Of a stretch of 43,880 bases of DNA, positions 17,394 through 25,653 are shown piece by piece. The stretch lies in contig NZ_FUZE01000028.1 in the NCBI RefSeq assembly GCF_900168205.1, forward strand, positions 1 to 43,880, read 5' to 3'. Position 1 is the stretch's first letter; every line of letters begins with the position of its first letter. This DNA is from Chryseobacterium balustinum. GTDB taxonomy: Bacteria > Bacteroidota > Bacteroidia > Flavobacteriales > Weeksellaceae. The notes under the pieces are model-generated. The model saw only the letters and a list, made by a program, of their open reading frames with translations, was not told the DNA's origin and searched no databases. Made by a program: the position numbers and the translations under genes.

Positions 17394-19892
17394 TTAGTTT
17401 TTCATGATTTTTTGATTGAATATTCCTTCTTTAGTTTTAATCTGTAAGAAATAAATACCACTCTTTAAACTTGTCATATCAATTTTTGTAATATTTTCAT
17501 TTATTGTTTTAACAACTTGTCCGACAGAGTTTGATACAATTATTTGCTCAACTGAACTGTTTTTTGGTACAGAGATCGTAAGTATAGAATTAACAGGATT
17601 TGGGTAAATACTTAATTTTTCTAATCTGTTTTCTTGAGTGGCTAAAACTCCTGCGGTATTAAATACTGTTTTAATATAAAATAGATTCGCAACACTTCCT
17701 TTTGTAATAGTGTGTGCTCCGGGAGCAATATTCGGAATTGTTATAATACCTGATGTAGCAGTATAATTTACATTGTCAAACTTTACTGTTCCGTTAAAAG
17801 TTGGATCCAAAACTAAAGTTAAAGTAGAAGTTTGCAAAGTGCTGTACGTTATGGATGTTGCAGATTCCAGTTTTAAACGTTTTGTTAGAGTAGCCCCATC
17901 ATAGGATGCAGATCCGTCTGTAGAATTAATGTTTGCTGATGTAAATGTATAGAATGTACTGTTTAAAGCAGATGTAGTGAAATTATGAATTTCATTACCT
18001 TGAGGGGTTCCTGGCGCAATCACACTAATGCTACCTGTTCCTGAAACTGAGGTTCCGGCTGATCCTACAGTATTTACGGTGAAGCTCACATCATCAGTAG
18101 GATTTCCAGATATGGTCACTGTTTTATTGGTCGTATTTTTTACAAAACTTACTCCTGAAGCCGGTAATCCTGATATTGTTACATCAGTGGCTGTTCCACC
18201 CCATGTAAATATCATCGGTGCCATTGCTGTAGCAGTAATCACCGTTTGGTCATTATTAGAAGGTATGCTTAATGTTTGTGAACTTACTGTAGGTGAAGCA
18301 ATTCCCTGAACAGAAATAAGAGATGATGTATAATTCTGTAATAATGCCATTAATCCTGTATTGACTGCAGAACTTGTATCATCTCCTGCATTGTTGAATG
18401 TCCAGCTAATATCACCACCAGAAACTCTTCCTGAATATTGCATCGTTTTATCTCTTGCTACAATAGGGCTGTCTACAACCAAAGAATTAATATACAATGA
18501 AGGATTGGTGTCGAAATTGTTATAAGCGGCACTACCTTGTACAGCGGTGATACTACTTGCCAAAACTTCGTTTCTATTCGTTGCAACATAGGCGTCAAAT
18601 TGGGTAAGCGCCGTTGAACTATATGGAATAAAAGCAGTCTGACCGGTCATATAGTTGTTGTGAGCTTTGATTATGCCTCCGTTCTCATTAGAAAAAGTTC
18701 CGGTTGCACCTCCCGCAATGTCTGTTCCTTGCTTAGAAATCAACATAGGATATTTACAGTTTCTGAAATAATTACCCTCTACAAATACCGATGAACCTAA
18801 TGTTGATCCTACACCATATTTTGAGTTTCCATCATAATAATTGTTGTAAACATGTGCTGAAAAGAAACGTACACGAGGATGTCTTGAATCTGAATGATCA
18901 AACCAATTATGATGATAAGTAATGTATAAATCTGTAGTAGTACCTTCACTTAAGCCTAAAAGGCAACTCTTCCCGTTATCCCAAAAGTGATTGTATGAAA
19001 ATGTTACATAGGTAGATTTTTTTGCATCAAGTGCACCATCACCTTTTGCCTGATCGGCATCCGATCCCGGCGCACCGTAAAAGAAATCATTATTGTGAGC
19101 CCAAATATAAGTATTGTCTTGCTGCAAACTAAGGTTGTCGCCCTCAGAAGCATCAGTAAGCATAAATCCTAAGTTACGAACTTCAATATTTGTTGCTGTT
19201 TTTATTCTGATTCCCCATCCGTTTACCAACGCATCAGAACCAACACCTTCAAAAGTGATAGAGCTTGCTGCAATTTTTTTGTTTTCTATCACAATATCTC
19301 CATTGAGCATATAGTTTGGATCTGTAACATTACCAATCAATCTGATAACGAGTGGTCGGAAATCTAAACCTTTCTTGAATCCGTCTAAAATAGACTGTAA
19401 ACCAACACAGGGATTAGAATTAGCTCCGGTAACATTCATCGAAACCGTATTTTTTGTATCCTGGGTGATGTATAAAACGACAGCATTTGCTTTTAATGTT
19501 CCGTCAAGATTGTATGCTCCGGGCACTCTTCCGCTATGGTGCGCAAAACCGGTTCTGTCGTGTGCCGTTACCGTTATCGGTGCCGATACAGTCGCTGGTC
19601 CGTCTACGTTCCCAATGGCAGGAACTACTTTCATGGTATAGACTCCTGGACTGAGTCCTAATGCATCTGCTCTATAATATGATCCATAATTACGTATTAG
19701 TTGTGTGTCGATGATTTGATCAGTAAAATTTCCTCCTGTATAATAGACCTTATAGCTATCGGCTCCGTTTATTGGAGTCCATTTAATATAGGCGGTCTCC
19801 ATCCAGCCTGTTGCTTGCGTAATAGTTGTGTTTTGTGCAGCTATTTTCAGAAAACTGAAAAAGCACAGTAAATAAGTTAAAAAGTTTTTCAT
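17394..19892 (-). CDS. Secreted pectate lyase (PL1 family) with type IX sorting domain
   Basis: An 832-residue exported enzyme predicted to split pectate/polygalacturonate by beta-elimination. In order: a signal peptide (1-20, ending IAAQ), a fibronectin-III-like domain (about 22-110), a right-handed beta-helix pectate lyase domain (about 130-480), a linker with an Ig-like region (about 545-625), a further beta-rich region, and a type IX secretion C-terminal sorting domain (about 758-832; YPNPV near its start, closing KTKEGIFNQKIMKN). The PL1 signature WFDHSDSRHPRVRF (330-343) holds the catalytic arginine, and the calcium-site region GDGALDAKK (284-292) is present. It stands alone, without SusC/SusD-like neighbours. 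A candidate operator lies just upstream (19934-19947). Confidence 0.9.
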   Translation of the reverse strand: MKNFLTYLLCFFSFLKIAAQNTTITQATGWMETAYIKWTPINGADSYKVYYTGGNFTDQIIDTQLIRNYGSYYRADALGLSPGVYTMKVVPAIGNVDGPATVSAPITVTAHDRTGFAHHSGRVPGAYNLDGTLKANAVVLYITQDTKNTVSMNVTGANSNPCVGLQSILDGFKKGLDFRPLVIRLIGNVTDPNYMLNGDIVIENKKIAASSITFEGVGSDALVNGWGIRIKTATNIEVRNLGFMLTDASEGDNLSLQQDNTYIWAHNNDFFYGAPGSDADQAKGDGALDAKKSTYVTFSYNHFWDNGKSCLLGLSEGTTTDLYITYHHNWFDHSDSRHPRVRFFSAHVYNNYYDGNSKYGVGSTLGSSVFVEGNYFRNCKYPMLISKQGTDIAGGATGTFSNENGGIIKAHNNYMTGQTAFIPYSSTALTQFDAYVATNRNEVLASSITAVQGSAAYNNFDTNPSLYINSLVVDSPIVARDKTMQYSGRVSGGDISWTFNNAGDDTSSAVNTGLMALLQNYTSSLISVQGIASPTVSSQTLSIPSNNDQTVITATAMAPMIFTWGGTATDVTISGLPASGVSFVKNTTNKTVTISGNPTDDVSFTVNTVGSAGTSVSGTGSISVIAPGTPQGNEIHNFTTSALNSTFYTFTSANINSTDGSASYDGATLTKRLKLESATSITYSTLQTSTLTLVLDPTFNGTVKFDNVNYTATSGIITIPNIAPGAHTITKGSVANLFYIKTVFNTAGVLATQENRLEKLSIYPNPVNSILTISVPKNSSVEQIIVSNSVGQVVKTINENITKIDMTSLKSGIYFLQIKTKEGIFNQKIMKN

Positions 19893-20325
19893 GACGTAAT
19901 AGTTTAAGTTAATAGCATATTAATATGACAAAATGTAATCGATTGCACTAAATATATATAAATAATTAATACAAATAATTGAATTATTAATAACTTAAAA
20001 ACTATTTATTATAATGAATTTTTAATAAATGTTATTTTGAGCTTTTTGGTACTTGTTTCTATAAAAACATTAATGAAAATAGCTGTTTTTGTGTTAAATG
20101 CTTTTTATTGCTATAGAAGCTTAATTATTTGGAGATGTTTTAGATAGCTATTTTTTTATGTATTTGATGATATATTGACTTAAAAATAGAAAATAATGTA
20201 ATTGTGATTATTGTGGGATGTTAATTTAATGTTACGGATTTTAATACGTAATCATAGAAATCACACAAAAACTATTTTCTTCTGATAAATATCATACGCT
20301 ACAGTCTGTATTTAAAATTTGCCCA
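19893..20325. other. 433-bp AT-rich intergenic region upstream of pectate lyase and after prmC
   Basis: No gene is seen. The part next to the pectate lyase holds a candidate operator and promoter (19928-19947). The rest is long A/T runs with no strong hairpin. Confidence 0.65.
19928..19947 (-). promoter_or_regulatory. Candidate operator/promoter of the pectate lyase gene
   Basis: TGTAATCGATTGCA (19934-19947) is a 14-bp dyad with one mismatched pair, centred on ATCGAT and 42-55 bp before the ATG. Overlapping it on the minus strand is TACATTTTG (19936 to 19928), a -7-like box with one extra base. The dyad looks like a LacI-family operator; that assignment is inference, and no LacI gene is nearby. 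Confidence 0.4.
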
Positions 20326-21258
20326 TTATTTTACCCCCAAAATAATACGGTCATTTCCACTCAAATCTTTGATGAGCTCACTATGAGAAAAATTGCTGTA
20401 CAATTCTAATGTTTCTTTTCCCAGTTTCTGATTGATTTCTAAGAACAACAAACCGTTTTTATTCAAATATTTTTTAGAATCTTTAGCAATTTTTCGGTAG
20501 AAAATCAAAGCATCAGAAGTAGGAGAGAATAATGCCATTTTAGGCTCAAATCCTTTTACCGAATCAGCAATTTCATTATCTTCATCAATCCCGATATAAG
20601 GCGGATTTGAAATAATAACATCGAAATTTTGATTTAAATCTAAACTCAAATAATCAGCATAAATAAAATTGATTTCAAGCTGGTGAAAATCTGCATTTTT
20701 TTTCGCTGTTTCTAAAGCTTTTTCTGAAAAATCAATGGAAGTAATTTCAGCTTCGGGGAAATGTTTTTTTAAAACCAAAGGAATAATTCCGCTTCCGGTT
20801 CCAATGTCTAATATTTTGATGGGAGAGTTTGATAGTTGGAGCGTTTTAGGGTTTTTCTCTTCCGAAAAATAAAGGTTATTTACATCCAGAATCTCTGAAC
20901 CCGCATCTCGCATCTCGCATCTCGCATCTTGTATCTTTTTTATCGCAAACTCAAGCAATTCTTCTGTTTCCGGACGTGGAATCAAAACATTTTCATCCAC
21001 AAAAATCTTCATTCCATAAAATTCGGTTTCTCCTAAAATCTGTAAATAAGGTTTTCCGGTTTTTAATTCTGAAATAATTTGCTGAAATCTGTTGATGTTT
21101 TCATCAGATAATTCCAAATCTGAAGATTGTCTTTGCTGAAAGTTATTTAATTCTAAAATATGTTCAGTGAAAATTTGAAATATAAAGACACTTTCAGAAT
21201 CTGTGTAAATTTCTGAAAGTGAATCTGAAAAATGCTTTTTAAGTTGTGATAGCGTCAT
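20326..21258 (-). CDS. prmC: Release factor glutamine methyltransferase PrmC
   Basis: A 310-residue enzyme that methylates the glutamine of the GGQ motif in release factors RF1/RF2. The N-terminal helical domain leads to IPRPETEELLE (93-103). SAM motif I is ILDIGTGSG (149-157) and the catalytic NPPY is at 218-221. Between the RPETE segment and motif I there are about 45 residues where about 10 are usual. That extra stretch is encoded partly by a heptanucleotide tandem repeat (20903-20937). The frame stays open, so the gene looks functional. It is the last gene of the operon, and its ATG overlaps the yaaA stop by 1 nt (TAATG). Confidence 0.93.
   Translation of the reverse strand: MTLSQLKKHFSDSLSEIYTDSESVFIFQIFTEHILELNNFQQRQSSDLELSDENINRFQQIISELKTGKPYLQILGETEFYGMKIFVDENVLIPRPETEELLEFAIKKIQDARCEMRDAGSEILDVNNLYFSEEKNPKTLQLSNSPIKILDIGTGSGIIPLVLKKHFPEAEITSIDFSEKALETAKKNADFHQLEINFIYADYLSLDLNQNFDVIISNPPYIGIDEDNEIADSVKGFEPKMALFSPTSDALIFYRKIAKDSKKYLNKNGLLFLEINQKLGKETLELYSNFSHSELIKDLSGNDRIILGVK
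20903..20937. repeat. Heptanucleotide tandem repeat inside prmC
   Basis: Five consecutive 7-bp units: GCATCTC three times (20903-20923), then GCATCTT and GTATCTT. It encodes residues around 109-120 of PrmC. Because 7 is not a multiple of 3, gain or loss of one unit would shift the frame before the catalytic domain. Confidence 0.9.
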
Positions 21259-22016
21259 TATCTTGTGAAAACGAGTTTGGTGTCAGTTGATTTTTCCTCA
21301 TCAATTCTGTAGCCTTCATAGTTGAAAGCTTTCACATCATTCAATGTTTTTGCATTATTTTCTGCGCAGAATCTTACGACTAAACCTCTTGCATGTTTCG
21401 TGTAAACTACGATTGTTTTCATTTTTCCTTCTTTCATTTCGTAGAAATCAAAATCGATAACCTGGTGATTGAGTTTTTTTCTGTCAACCACTTTTATATA
21501 CTCGTTGCTCGCCAAATTCAAGAGGATTTCGTTCTTCTTCATTTCAGAATTAAGTAATTCGGTCACTTTTTCTGTCCAGAATCCGTAAAGGTTTTTGTAA
21601 TTTTCAAATTCAAATCGTCTTCCCATTTCAAGACGGTACAACATTACTTTATCTGAAGGTTTCAACAAACCATACAGACCGGAGAGTATTCTATAGCTTT
21701 TCTGAAGATAATCAATCGCATTTTTGTCTAATGTTTTCGCATCCAAACCACGATACACTTCGCCTGTAAAAGCAAACATTGCAGGAGCTGATTCTTTTGA
21801 GGTAGGTTTAGATTTCCATTTTTGATTTCTTTCCCAGTTTTCGTCTGCTAACTTTGCCGAAATTTCCATTAATTCGGAAAGATATTTTGGAGATTTATGT
21901 TTTAAATGAGATTGAATTAATTCTGCTTCTTCAATGAATTTTGGGGTAGAACTTCTCAATAAATCTGTTGAGTTTTCTATGTTCATTAATTTTGCAGGAG
22001 AAGTTATGATTTTCAT
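21258..22016 (-). CDS. yaaA: Peroxide stress protein YaaA (DUF328)
   Basis: A 252-residue soluble protein of the YaaA family, which in E. coli lowers intracellular free iron during peroxide stress and limits Fenton damage to DNA. Family stretches seen: ITSPAKLM near the N-terminus, PAMFAFTGEVYRGLDA (about 88-103), LYGLLKPSD, and MGRRFEFENYKNLYGFW. Length matches the family. Its ATG overlaps the stop of the upstream CPBP gene by 4 nt (ATGA), so the two are translationally coupled. Confidence 0.9.
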   Translation of the reverse strand: MKIITSPAKLMNIENSTDLLRSSTPKFIEEAELIQSHLKHKSPKYLSELMEISAKLADENWERNQKWKSKPTSKESAPAMFAFTGEVYRGLDAKTLDKNAIDYLQKSYRILSGLYGLLKPSDKVMLYRLEMGRRFEFENYKNLYGFWTEKVTELLNSEMKKNEILLNLASNEYIKVVDRKKLNHQVIDFDFYEMKEGKMKTIVVYTKHARGLVVRFCAENNAKTLNDVKAFNYEGYRIDEEKSTDTKLVFTR

Positions 22017-22720
22017 AAGTTAAGTAAAGATAAATGTTTAGAATCAATAAAATTCATTATCATCATCGAGATAAAGTCTATCAGGAAATGGCAGATAATA
22101 AGAATTTTAATGTTTGAATATTTTTTATAAAATAAAGCAAATACGATCCCAATAAAAAATGGGACAACAACCTGACCGATTGTTCCGTAAGTGCTGTGTA
22201 AAATTCCGAATAAAAGGGCAGAAACAATCACTCCCAAGTTCGGACTGTTGTATATTTTTTCAATTCTTGGCTGAATGTAAGCCCGCATCAATAATTCTTC
22301 GATAACTCCAGCGGTAAGACAGGTGAAAATAATGAGAAAATAATTGTTGTTAAATAAGATTTTAAATTCTAAAAGTCTTTTGCTTGTTTTTTCTTCGGTT
22401 AAGAAAATAATAATTGCATTGAGAAAAGCTCCGCCAAATACACAAATAAAGTATAAAGCGATTACAGCACCCAAATAAAATAAAGGTGAATATTTCTTTT
22501 CTTCCCAAACAAAGAATGATCTGTTTTCAATAAAAAAATTATAGACTAAAACTAATATTAAAATCAACCATAGAGAAAGTCTGTCGTAAAAAAAAAGATC
22601 AGCAGTTAAGGTCTTATAATTCAAAAATGAATTAATTGTCGGGATTGAAAACAACATTGAAGCGGCAAGCAATACGAAAGTAAGGATTATGCCTAAAGAA
22701 TATCTTCCGTTAAGACTCAT
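22013..22720 (-). CDS. CPBP-family intramembrane metalloprotease
   Basis: A 235-residue membrane protein with about six to seven hydrophobic helices. The CPBP (Abi/CAAX protease) motifs are present: E141-E142-x3-R146 (EELLMR), H175 in FGILHSTYG, and H211 in HFLIDF. Family members cleave prenylated or other proteins in the membrane, and many bacterial ones have no known substrate. It begins 13 bp after the stop of the YciO-like gene and overlaps yaaA, so it is inside a four-gene operon. Confidence 0.87.
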   Translation of the reverse strand: MSLNGRYSLGIILTFVLLAASMLFSIPTINSFLNYKTLTADLFFYDRLSLWLILILVLVYNFFIENRSFFVWEEKKYSPLFYLGAVIALYFICVFGGAFLNAIIIFLTEEKTSKRLLEFKILFNNNYFLIIFTCLTAGVIEELLMRAYIQPRIEKIYNSPNLGVIVSALLFGILHSTYGTIGQVVVPFFIGIVFALFYKKYSNIKILIICHFLIDFISMMIMNFIDSKHLSLLNL

Positions 22721-22733
22721 TTTACAACTCGTT

Positions 22734-23345
22734 CTAAATTTCTCCTTTTCCCTGACGGATTATTTCCGGCTCGCCCGATGTAAGATCTACAATGGTTGAG
22801 GCAATATTGTCTCCATAACCTGAATCGATTACAATATCAACCAGATGGTCGTATTTTTCAGCAATCAGTTCCGGATCTGTAGAGTATTCAAGGATTTCGT
22901 CATCATCTCTAATGGAAGTTGATGCAATAGGATGTCCTAATTTTTCAACAATCAATTGCGGAATGGAATGATCAGGTACACGAATACCAATCGTTTTATG
23001 ACCCTTATATGCTAAAGGTAAACTTTTATTCGCCTCTAGAATAAATGTGAACGGACCAGGAAGATGACTTTTAAGAAACCTGAAAACAGAGGTGTCAATA
23101 GGTCTTGTAAAGTCTGATAAATGGCTTAAATCATTACAGATAATCGAGAATTTTGATTTCTCCAGTTTCTGTTTTTTTATTTGTGCCAGTTTTTCCATGG
23201 CTTTGATATCAAAAATATTGCAACCTAAAGCATAAATTGTATCAGACGGATAAATAATCAGTCCGCCGTTATTCAAAGTTTTAATAACCTCATTGATAAG
23301 GTTTTCCTGAGGATTGTCCGGGTAGATTTTCAAAATTTTTGCCAT
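22734..23345 (-). CDS. YciO/TsaC-family protein (threonylcarbamoyl-AMP synthase fold)
   Basis: A 203-residue protein of the Sua5/YciO/YrdC family. Members with TsaC activity make threonylcarbamoyl-AMP for the t6A37 modification of tRNAs. The N-terminus (IYPDNPQENLINE) and IYPSDTIYALGCN resemble E. coli YciO more than TsaC, so t6A synthesis is probable only if no other homologue exists. The ATG at 23345 was chosen over a TTG at 23351, because that TTG lies inside the -7 box TACATTTG. It is the first gene of the operon leading to prmC. Confidence 0.87.
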   Translation of the reverse strand: MAKILKIYPDNPQENLINEVIKTLNNGGLIIYPSDTIYALGCNIFDIKAMEKLAQIKKQKLEKSKFSIICNDLSHLSDFTRPIDTSVFRFLKSHLPGPFTFILEANKSLPLAYKGHKTIGIRVPDHSIPQLIVEKLGHPIASTSIRDDDEILEYSTDPELIAEKYDHLVDIVIDSGYGDNIASTIVDLTSGEPEIIRQGKGEI

Positions 23346-23348
23346 AAA

Positions 23349-23356
23349 CAAATGTA
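23349..23356 (-). promoter_or_regulatory. -7 box TACATTTG immediately before the YciO/TsaC-family ATG
   Basis: An exact TAnnTTTG match on the minus strand ending 3 nt before the ATG. Transcription from it would begin at or within the start codon, implying a leaderless mRNA for the first gene of the operon. Confidence 0.6.
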
Positions 23357-23404
23357 CGAATATTTAAATAAATTTTATGAAAATGCTTTATTTAAAAGGA
23401 TTGC

Positions 23405-23434
23405 TTGTGTTTTTGAAATATATTCGTATATTTG
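23405..23434 (+). promoter_or_regulatory. Promoter of the initiator tRNA array
   Basis: TTG (23405-23407), 19 bp, then TATATTTG (23427-23434), an exact Bacteroidota -7 box 11 bp before the first tRNA. Confidence 0.65.
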
Positions 23435-23445
23435 CAATCCAATAT

Positions 23446-23518
<73 letters not shown>

Positions 23519-23557
23519 CTAAGAAAAGTGTTTTTGGTAAACACTATAAAGATATAT

Positions 23558-23630
<73 letters not shown>

Positions 23631-23669
23631 CTAAGTATAACGTTTTCGGTAAACGTTTTAAAAATATAC

Positions 23670-23742
<73 letters not shown>

Positions 23743-23781
23743 CTAAGAAAAGTGTTTTCGGTAAACACTATAAAGATATAT

Positions 23782-23854
<73 letters not shown>

Positions 23855-23893
23855 CTAAGTATAACGTTTTCGTTAAACGTTTTAAAAATATAC

Positions 23894-23969
<76 letters not shown>

Positions 23970-23971
23970 AC

Positions 23972-24001
23972 AGGAGAATCAGAAATGGTTCTCCTTTTTT
24001 T
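23972..24001 (+). terminator. Terminator of the tRNA array
   Basis: AGGAGAA (23972-23978) pairs with TTCTCCT (23989-23995), extended by two more pairs, then seven Ts. It starts 3 nt after the last CCA. Confidence 0.88.
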
Positions 24002-24019
24002 GTGCTTAAAATCCAAAAA

Positions 24020-24059
24020 ATTATCATTCTTAAAAAGGATTAATTTTAAAAATGATAAT
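24020..24059. other. 16-bp AT-rich hairpin upstream of the 78-residue protein
   Basis: ATTATCATTCTTAAAA (24020-24035) faces its near-perfect reverse complement at 24044-24059 (one mismatch), with an 8-nt loop. It lies 40 bp before the ATG at 24100 and could be a leader structure or an operator; no TAnnTTTG box was found around it. Confidence 0.45.
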
Positions 24060-24099
24060 GGTTTATTAATTGCTTATCGTAACCATAAAATAAATAAAT

Positions 24100-24336
24100 A
24101 TGGCAAGTATAAATTTTAGCAAACAGGACTTTGTAAAAGACGGTGACCGATACAAATTAGGATTCAAAAAAAATGATATTGGTGAAGGTGTAGATTTAAT
24201 CGTTGAAAGAAAAGAAGAGAATGGAACATATACTTTGATCCAAGCCGAAATCAACAGAGCAAACGATAATGTTTTTGTTGTATGGAGCGAGCCTTTTGAC
24301 GGAAGAGTAGTAACTGATGAATACAAACAATTATAA
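24100..24336 (+). CDS. Unknown 78-residue protein
   Basis: I do not recognise this small, soluble, charged protein. It starts MASINFSKQDF and contains alternating strand-like stretches (DRYKLGFKKND, VDLIVERKEENGTYTLIQAE, NVFVVWSEPFDG), suggesting a compact beta-sheet fold. There is no signal peptide, membrane segment or Cys. It is flanked by the tRNA terminator upstream and a strong bidirectional terminator downstream, so it is transcribed on its own. The full-length antisense frame (24066-24353) looks like a shadow. Confidence 0.75.
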   Translation: MASINFSKQDFVKDGDRYKLGFKKNDIGEGVDLIVERKEENGTYTLIQAEINRANDNVFVVWSEPFDGRVVTDEYKQL

Positions 24337-24369
24337 AAAAAATCCCGCTTCAATGAAACGGGATTTTTT
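24335..24369. terminator. Bidirectional terminator
   Basis: AAAAATCCCG pairs with CGGGATTTTT (stem about 24338-24347 with 24359-24368, inner TCA/TGA pairing), with an A-run on the left and a T-run on the right. It serves both converging genes (24100-24336 and 24385-24957). Confidence 0.88.
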
Positions 24370-24384
24370 ATATTTAAGTAGCTA

Positions 24385-24957
24385 TTATTTAACTAAAGTA
24401 TCGAAAGGAGCCAATTTAAAATCTTCAGATTTTACCTGCTCAAAGTAAGATGCTTTTGTCATACCTTTTAATTTTCCTGCTGCTTTTGAAGCTGCTGTAA
24501 AGTCTGTATCGATTTTAGTAGCAATTTCTGTAGGCTTGAAATCTTTTTTTACAGCATCATCTTCTACTCCTAAATATCCGTTTTTCTTTGTGATATAATT
24601 GATGAAGTTATCGTAATTACCTAATGTATTTCTAAAATACAAAGTGTGGTAATTCATACATTTTGTTGCTTTTTTAGACGATTTATTAACAATGCAACTC
24701 GCCATATTTCCTCTGTAAAGATCAAATTCTAATGCAACGGCATCATATTCTTTTTTAAGAGCGGTTGTACCATTAGTAAGAATGGAATTATCATTTTGCG
24801 ATTCGCTTATCTTTTTCAAATGTTCCAAAACTAAAGGAACGGTTCTTTCAATTTTTGATTTTGCTTCTGCAACCGATCCGAAAACTGAAGATGTTTGTGC
24901 TGATGTTACATTAAATATCAACAACATTAAAACAGAAAATAGAGTATATCTTTTCAT
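24385..24957 (-). CDS. Unknown exported protein, 190 residues
   Basis: The function is not recognised. A signal peptide (residues 1-20, MKRYTLF...VTSAQ) indicates export to the periplasm or surface. The mature part is mostly helical and Lys-rich, with two cysteines in the middle (ASCIVNKSSKKATKC), close enough for a disulfide. There is no lipobox and no type IX sorting tail. It is monocistronic and convergent with the small gene at 24100. Confidence 0.75.
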   Translation of the reverse strand: MKRYTLFSVLMLLIFNVTSAQTSSVFGSVAEAKSKIERTVPLVLEHLKKISESQNDNSILTNGTTALKKEYDAVALEFDLYRGNMASCIVNKSSKKATKCMNYHTLYFRNTLGNYDNFINYITKKNGYLGVEDDAVKKDFKPTEIATKIDTDFTAASKAAGKLKGMTKASYFEQVKSEDFKLAPFDTLVK

Positions 24958-25178
24958 TAGAAATTTTTAAAGCACTAAAATAAATATATTTTCTCATTCT
25001 TTGCATATTCATTTTAATTTTATTTAATAAAAATTAACAAGTTTTAAGAATTTACACCCATATTTAGCTTTTCTCTGTTGATTAATAATTGAATATTTCT
25101 AGTAAATAAAAAATTAACATATTTTAATGTTTTTTATATAATTGATATTCAGGTGGTTATTTAATTTTTATTTTTATC

Positions 25179-25192
25179 ACTAAAAAAATAGT
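25179..25192. promoter_or_regulatory. Candidate upstream BlaI operator
   Basis: ACTA-N6-TAGT dyad with the same size and outer arms as the dyad at 25226-25239. It overlaps the TTG of the -33 element. Confidence 0.4.
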
Positions 25193-25221
25193 TGTTCGAA
25201 TTAAAAATATTTCTACATTTG
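25192..25221 (+). promoter_or_regulatory. Promoter of the BlaI-M56-GLPGLI operon
   Basis: TTG (25192-25194), 19 bp, then TACATTTG (25214-25221), an exact -7 box at ideal spacing. It gives a leader of about 60 nt before the ATG at 25287. Confidence 0.75.
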
Positions 25222-25225
25222 TATA

Positions 25226-25239
25226 ACTAATTTATTAGT
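25226..25239. promoter_or_regulatory. Candidate BlaI operator at the transcription start
   Basis: ACTAAT-TT-ATTAGT is a perfect dyad with 6-bp arms, starting 5 bp after the -7 box, where a bound repressor would block transcription. Assignment to the adjacent BlaI-type gene is inference. Confidence 0.5.
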
Positions 25240-25286
25240 GATATGATTTTTTTAGTAATTTTATCACAACAATTAAAATTCAGTTT

Positions 25287-25652
25287 ATGATCATTCAGAC
25301 TTTAACAAAAGCAGAAGAACAGGTAATGCAGTTTTTATGGAAACTTGAAAAAGGTTTTCTTAAAGATGTTTTGGATCTTTATCCCGAACCCAAACCGCAT
25401 ACCAATACCGTTTCTACGATTCTGAAAGTTTTAAAAGATAAAGAGTTTGTAGATTATAATGTGTACGGAAGACAGCATGAATATTTTCCTTTGGTAACAA
25501 AAGAGCAGTATTCGGGGAAAACGATGAAAAGTTTAGTGAAAAATTATTTTAAAGGCTCTTACAAAAGTGCCGTTTCTTTTTTGGTTGAAAAAAACGAAAT
25601 GACCGTTGAAGACCTTGAAATGTTATTAAGCGAACTTAAAAATAAAGACTAA
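25287..25652 (+). CDS. BlaI/MecI/CopY-family transcriptional repressor
   Basis: A 121-residue winged-helix repressor. The family N-terminus LTKAEEQVMQFLWKLEKG is followed by the recognition region HTNTVSTILKVLKDKEFV (about 38-55) and a C-terminal dimerisation helix pair (about 75-120). In known systems it represses its own operon and is inactivated by cleavage after a membrane sensor protease detects a signal. The next gene, 1 bp away, encodes such an M56 protein. No beta-lactamase gene is nearby, so antibiotic sensing is not implied. Confidence 0.92.
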   Translation: MIIQTLTKAEEQVMQFLWKLEKGFLKDVLDLYPEPKPHTNTVSTILKVLKDKEFVDYNVYGRQHEYFPLVTKEQYSGKTMKSLVKNYFKGSYKSAVSFLVEKNEMTVEDLEMLLSELKNKD

Positions 25653-25653
25653 T

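Larger units (their letters stand above)
24958..25286 (+). other. 329-bp AT-rich intergenic region controlling the BlaI operon
   Basis: No gene is seen. The left two-thirds is featureless A/T-rich sequence. The right end holds a promoter (25192-25221) and two ACTA-N6-TAGT dyads (25179-25192 and 25226-25239). Confidence 0.65.

Noticed and set aside
18028..18309. Open frame on the plus strand inside the pectate lyase gene (also 19114-19314 and 19375-19641)
   Set aside because: They lie antisense to a well-supported enzyme, show no family motifs, and arise from its codon usage.
17394..19892. Polysaccharide utilisation locus
   Set aside because: The pectate lyase has no SusC/SusD pair, transporter or other carbohydrate enzymes beside it.
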